Positions 61,117 through 64,000 of a DNA stretch of 64,000 nucleotides are shown piece by piece. Position 1 is the first letter of the stretch; every line of letters begins with the position of its first letter. The notes beneath the pieces were generated by a model that worked only from the letters and a program-made list of their open reading frames with translations, ran no database searches and was not told the origin of the DNA. Made by a program: the position numbers and the translations under genes. Source of the DNA: Mycobacterium sp. 1081908.1 (GTDB lineage Bacteria; Actinomycetota; Actinomycetes; Mycobacteriales; Mycobacteriaceae); NCBI RefSeq assembly GCF_001673535.1, contig NZ_LZLY01000133.1, positions 58,900 to 122,899 on the forward strand, written 5' to 3'.

Positions 61117-61829
61117 CCAGTCTCGTGCTCACCGCGCACGGAAGCGAGGATCCACGGTCGGCGGCGAACGCCCGGGCCGTCGCCCGCCGGCTGGCGCGGA
61201 TGCGGCCCGGCCTGGACGTGCGGCTGGCCTTCTGCGAGCTGAACGACCCCAGCCTGGTCGACGTGCTCGGCGGCCTGTCCGGCGAGGCGGTGGTCACCCC
61301 GTTGCTGCTGGCCGACGCCTACCACGCCCGCATCGACATCCCCGGCCAGATCGCCCGGTCGCTTGTCGACGTCGCCCAAGCCGACGTGCTGGGCGAGGAT
61401 CCGCGGCTGATCTCGCTGCTGCGCCAGCGGGTTACGGACCTGGGCGCCTCGCAGCATGACGAGCGGGTCGGCGTGCTCGTGGCGGCCATCGGGTCGTCCG
61501 ACCCGATCGCCAACGCGCGGACCCGGCAGGTGGCGCCTCGGCTGCTGGCCGGCACCAGCTGGGCGGGTGCGACGACGGCGTTCGTGACCCGTCCGGAGCC
61601 GTCGCTGGCCGAGGCGGCCGGGCGGTTGCGCCGGCAGGGCGCCCGACGGGTGGTCATCGCGCCGTGGTTCCTGGCGCCGGGGCGGCTGCCGGACCGGGTG
61701 CGCAGGTTCGCCGACTACGCCGGCATCGAGTTGGCGCAACCGTTGGGCGCGCACCGATTGGTGGCCGAAACGGTGCTGGACCGCTTTGACCAGGCCCGCA
61801 AGACGCGAATCGACCGAATCGCCGCCTGA
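61113..61829 (+). CDS. che1: Sirohydrochlorin chelatase-like protein (CbiX/Che1)
   Basis: 238 residues from GTG overlapping the cysH stop (GTGA). Two related halves: LVLTAHGSEDPRSAANARAV with metal-site histidines such as ADAYHARIDIPGQIA, and VLVAAIGSSDPIANARTRQV. This is the class II chelatase fold, which inserts Fe2+ (or Co2+) into sirohydrochlorin. Its place after nirA and cysH suggests it supplies sirohaem for NirA. It corresponds to Rv2393. The second half has lost the HG of the first (IGSSD), so only one half may be catalytic. Confidence 0.88.
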   Translation: MTSLVLTAHGSEDPRSAANARAVARRLARMRPGLDVRLAFCELNDPSLVDVLGGLSGEAVVTPLLLADAYHARIDIPGQIARSLVDVAQADVLGEDPRLISLLRQRVTDLGASQHDERVGVLVAAIGSSDPIANARTRQVAPRLLAGTSWAGATTAFVTRPEPSLAEAAGRLRRQGARRVVIAPWFLAPGRLPDRVRRFADYAGIELAQPLGAHRLVAETVLDRFDQARKTRIDRIAA

Positions 61830-61848
61830 TTCGCCCGCACTGATCCCG

Positions 61849-61854
61849 TAAACT
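61849..61854 (+). promoter_or_regulatory. -10 element before ggtB
   Basis: TAAACT ends 7 bases before the TTG at 61862, and no ribosome binding site is present. This would make ggtB a leaderless gene with a TTG start, which is rare. Confidence 0.45.
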
Positions 61855-61861
61855 TCGTGGC

Positions 61862-63796
61862 TTGAACACCCGCTCGATTGGAGCTTTGCTGGCCGCGTTG
61901 GTGGTGGGGCTGGCCGGGTGCGGCGGTGGCCCAGACGCCGCGACGCCGGCCGCGGCGGGTCCCTGCGACATCGTTCCCAACGGCACACCCGTTCCCCAAA
62001 AGCCGTCGGCGCCTTCGGCTTCGGCCGGCACCGCGTCCAACCCCGAGAACGCGACCGGTTACCGCCGCGACATGACCGCGGTGCGAACGGCGCACTACGC
62101 GGTGGCGACCGCCAACCCGCTGTCGACCCAGGCGGCGTGCCGGGTGTTGCGCGACGGCGGCACCGCCGCCGACGCGATGGTGGCCGCCCAGGCGGTCCTT
62201 GGGTTGGTCGAGCCGCAGTCGTCGGGCCTGGGCGGCGGCGGATTCGCGCTCTATTACGACGCCCGTGCCGGTTCCGTTCAGGCCTATGACGGCCGCGAGA
62301 CGGCCCCCGCGGCGGCGGGCGAGAACTACCTGCGCTGGGTCAGCGACACCGATCACGGCGCACCCATGCCCGACGCCCGAGCCTCCGGACGGTCGATCGG
62401 GGTCCCGGGCATTCCGCGGATGCTCGAGCTCGTGCACAACGACCACGGCCACCTGCCCTGGCGCGATCTCTTCGCCGACGCGACGGCGTTGGCGGACAAC
62501 GGATTCGACATCAGCCCCCGGATGGCCGCGGCCATCTCCGACTCGGCGGCCGCGCTGCGCGCCGACCCGCGGGCACGCGAATACCTCCTCAACCCGGACG
62601 GGAGCCCCAAGGCCCGGGGAACGCGGCTGACGAACCCCGCCTACTCAAAAACCTTGTCCGCCATCGCCTCCGCCGGGGTCAACGCCTTCTACACCGGCGA
62701 CATCGCCCACGACATCGTCGCGGCGGCGCGCGACGGCTCGGGCGGCCGCACGCCGAGCCTGATGACCGACGACGACCTGGCCGGCTACGTCGCCAAGAGG
62801 CGCGACCCGCTGTGCGCGACGTATCGCGGCCGGCAGATCTGCGGCATGCCAACGCCGTCGTCGGGCGGCGTCGCGGTGGCCGCCACGCTGGGCATCCTCG
62901 AGCATTTCCCGATGCGCCAGTATCCGCCCACCGACGTCGACCTCAACGGCGGTCGCCCGAGCGTGCTGGGCGTCCACCTCGTCGCGGAAGCCGAGCGTTT
63001 GGCCTACGCCGACCGCGACAAATATGTCGCGGACTCGGATTTCGTCCGGTTGCCCGGCGGTTCCCTCGGCGCGCTGATCGACCCGGGCTATCTGGCCGGG
63101 CGCGCCGCCCTGATTTCACCGCAGCGCAGCATGGGAACCGCCAGGCCGGGGGACTTCGGCGTGCCCACCGACGTGGCCCCGCCCGGGACGGAGCACGGCA
63201 CCAGCCACGTCAGCGTCATCGATTCCTATGGCAACGCGGCCGCGTTCACGACGACCGTCGAGTCCGCGTTCGGTTCCTTCCACATGGTGGACGGGTTCGT
63301 GCTGAACAACCAGCTCACCGATTTCGCCGCCGACCCCCGCGCGGCCGACGGATCACCGACCGCCAACCGCGTGCAGCCGGGCAAACGGCCACGAAGCTCG
63401 ATGGCGCCGACGCTGGTGTTCGATTCCTCGCCGGCGGGGCGCGGCGCGCTGTACGCGGTGACGGGATCGCCCGGCGGTTCGACGATCATCCAGTTCGTCG
63501 TGAAAACCCTTGTGGCGATGCTCGATTGGGGCCTGAACCCGCAGCAGGCGGTGTCACTGGTCGATTTCGGTGCGCAGAACTCGCCACTCACCAACGTCGG
63601 TGGCGAGGATCCGGAGATCAACGCCTCCGACAACGGCGACCACGACCCGCTGGTGGCTGGCCTGCGCGCCCTGGGACACCAGGTCAACCTGGCCGACCAG
63701 TCCAGCGGGCTGTCGGCGATCACCCGCAGCTCGTCGCAGTGGACGGGCGGCGCCGACCCGCGCCGGGAGGGCGCGGTCATGGGCGACAACGGATAA
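61862..63796 (+). CDS. ggtB: Gamma-glutamyltransferase, lipoprotein form
   Basis: Cleaves gamma-glutamyl compounds such as glutathione outside the cytosol. 644 residues from TTG. A lipoprotein signal ends in VVGLAGC, with Cys20 lipidated. The large subunit has GLVEPQSSGLGGGGFALYYD. The autoprocessing site is HGTSHVSVIDS, with Thr447 becoming the N-terminal nucleophile of the small subunit. The Gly-Gly-Ser oxyanion region is GSPGGSTIIQFVVKTL. It corresponds to Rv2394. It lies 32 bases after che1, among sulfur genes, and could release cysteine-containing dipeptides for reuse. Confidence 0.93.
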   Translation: MNTRSIGALLAALVVGLAGCGGGPDAATPAAAGPCDIVPNGTPVPQKPSAPSASAGTASNPENATGYRRDMTAVRTAHYAVATANPLSTQAACRVLRDGGTAADAMVAAQAVLGLVEPQSSGLGGGGFALYYDARAGSVQAYDGRETAPAAAGENYLRWVSDTDHGAPMPDARASGRSIGVPGIPRMLELVHNDHGHLPWRDLFADATALADNGFDISPRMAAAISDSAAALRADPRAREYLLNPDGSPKARGTRLTNPAYSKTLSAIASAGVNAFYTGDIAHDIVAAARDGSGGRTPSLMTDDDLAGYVAKRRDPLCATYRGRQICGMPTPSSGGVAVAATLGILEHFPMRQYPPTDVDLNGGRPSVLGVHLVAEAERLAYADRDKYVADSDFVRLPGGSLGALIDPGYLAGRAALISPQRSMGTARPGDFGVPTDVAPPGTEHGTSHVSVIDSYGNAAAFTTTVESAFGSFHMVDGFVLNNQLTDFAADPRAADGSPTANRVQPGKRPRSSMAPTLVFDSSPAGRGALYAVTGSPGGSTIIQFVVKTLVAMLDWGLNPQQAVSLVDFGAQNSPLTNVGGEDPEINASDNGDHDPLVAGLRALGHQVNLADQSSGLSAITRSSSQWTGGADPRREGAVMGDNG

Positions 63797-63813
63797 CGCC
63801 GGCTCCCCCTGCC

Positions 63814-64000
63814 TCAGGCCGAGGTAAGCGTGCTCTGATCCTCGTCGGTGTCGCCGACGCCGCCACGGGGTATCACGACGTCGCTCGGCAGGGGTGGCAC
63901 TCGGGTGGCGCGCACGTAGACGGTGTCGCCCTCACGGAGGGCGAGCGCTTCGGCGTCGCCGCGGGTGATCTGGGCGGTGAACGGGCCGCCGGTGGCCGCG
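63814..64000 (-). CDS. cysA: Sulfate ABC transporter ATP-binding protein CysA, C-terminal end (5' part outside window)
   Basis: The last 61 residues, in a frame open to the window edge: GGPFTAQITRGDAEALALRE, GDTVYVRATRVPPLPSDVVI, ending DQSTLTSA. This is a TOBE-like tail as found in CysA, and the place after ggtB equals Rv2397c in M. tuberculosis. The ATP-binding core is outside the window. It is convergent with ggtB, 17 bases apart. The identification rests mostly on order and the tail, so it is less sure than the others. Confidence 0.75.
   Translation of the reverse strand, partial: AATGGPFTAQITRGDAEALALREGDTVYVRATRVPPLPSDVVIPRGGVGDTDEDQSTLTSA

Overview
The window is high-GC (roughly 68-70 % by eye) mycobacterial chromosome. 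Gene content and order follow the Mycobacterium tuberculosis segment from mez (Rv2332) to cysA1 (Rv2397c), with insertions and losses that suggest a slow grower near the M. avium complex. The species is inferred from remembered protein sequences, not from a search.

Layout. 1-2.6 kb: the 3' end of malic enzyme, then a leaderless polycysteine leader peptide in front of cysK-cysE. 2.8-9.7 kb: a small ANTAR protein, a broken isomerase-like gene, tRNA-Asn, dnaG, a SodC-like lipoprotein, dgt and a TPM-domain membrane protein. 9.7-13 kb: an ESX-5-type island with two intact esx genes, an Rv2348c-like gene, a PPE38-like gene and esx debris left by recombination against glyS. 13-20.4 kb: glyS, the smtB-zur metal regulators, an alpha/beta hydrolase, uppS-recO, an amidase, and a decarboxylase fragment. 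20.4-27.7 kb: a long minus-strand housekeeping cluster, hrcA-dnaJ2-rsmE-phoH-ybeY-CNNM-Rv2365c-era. 27.8-30.9 kb: a leaderless small ORF coupled to an Rv2375-like gene, a CMD/ECF41 sigma pair, and two tandem CFP2/MTB12-like antigens. 31-54 kb: the mycobactin locus, mbtB-C-D-E-F-G-H on the minus strand, mbtA divergent and mbtI nearby, with IdeR-like boxes at mbtA/mbtB and mbtI. A desaturase fragment sits where M. tuberculosis has mbtJ. 54-57 kb: two tandem SbtA-type permeases. 57-64 kb: hemW, then a second polycysteine leader in front of nirA-cysH-che1, then gamma-glutamyltransferase and the end of cysA.

How it works together. Two themes dominate. The first is sulfur assimilation: CysA (sulfate uptake), CysH and NirA (reduction to sulfide), a sirohydrochlorin chelatase-like protein for the NirA cofactor, and CysE/CysK (cysteine synthesis). 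Both assimilation operons start with a leaderless small ORF ending in a cysteine tract, so charged tRNA-Cys probably reports cysteine supply to both. The second is iron: MbtI makes salicylate, MbtA activates it, MbtB-F assemble the mycobactin backbone, MbtG hydroxylates lysine and MbtH supports the adenylation domains, under IdeR control.

Best candidates for something not yet described are the leader in front of cysK, the leaderless ATGA-coupled small ORF at 27.8 kb, the tandem SbtA permeases beside the siderophore locus, and the gene fragments at 3.2, 12.9, 20.3 and 52.4 kb. No CRISPR array, insertion sequence, prophage or toxin-antitoxin pair was seen.
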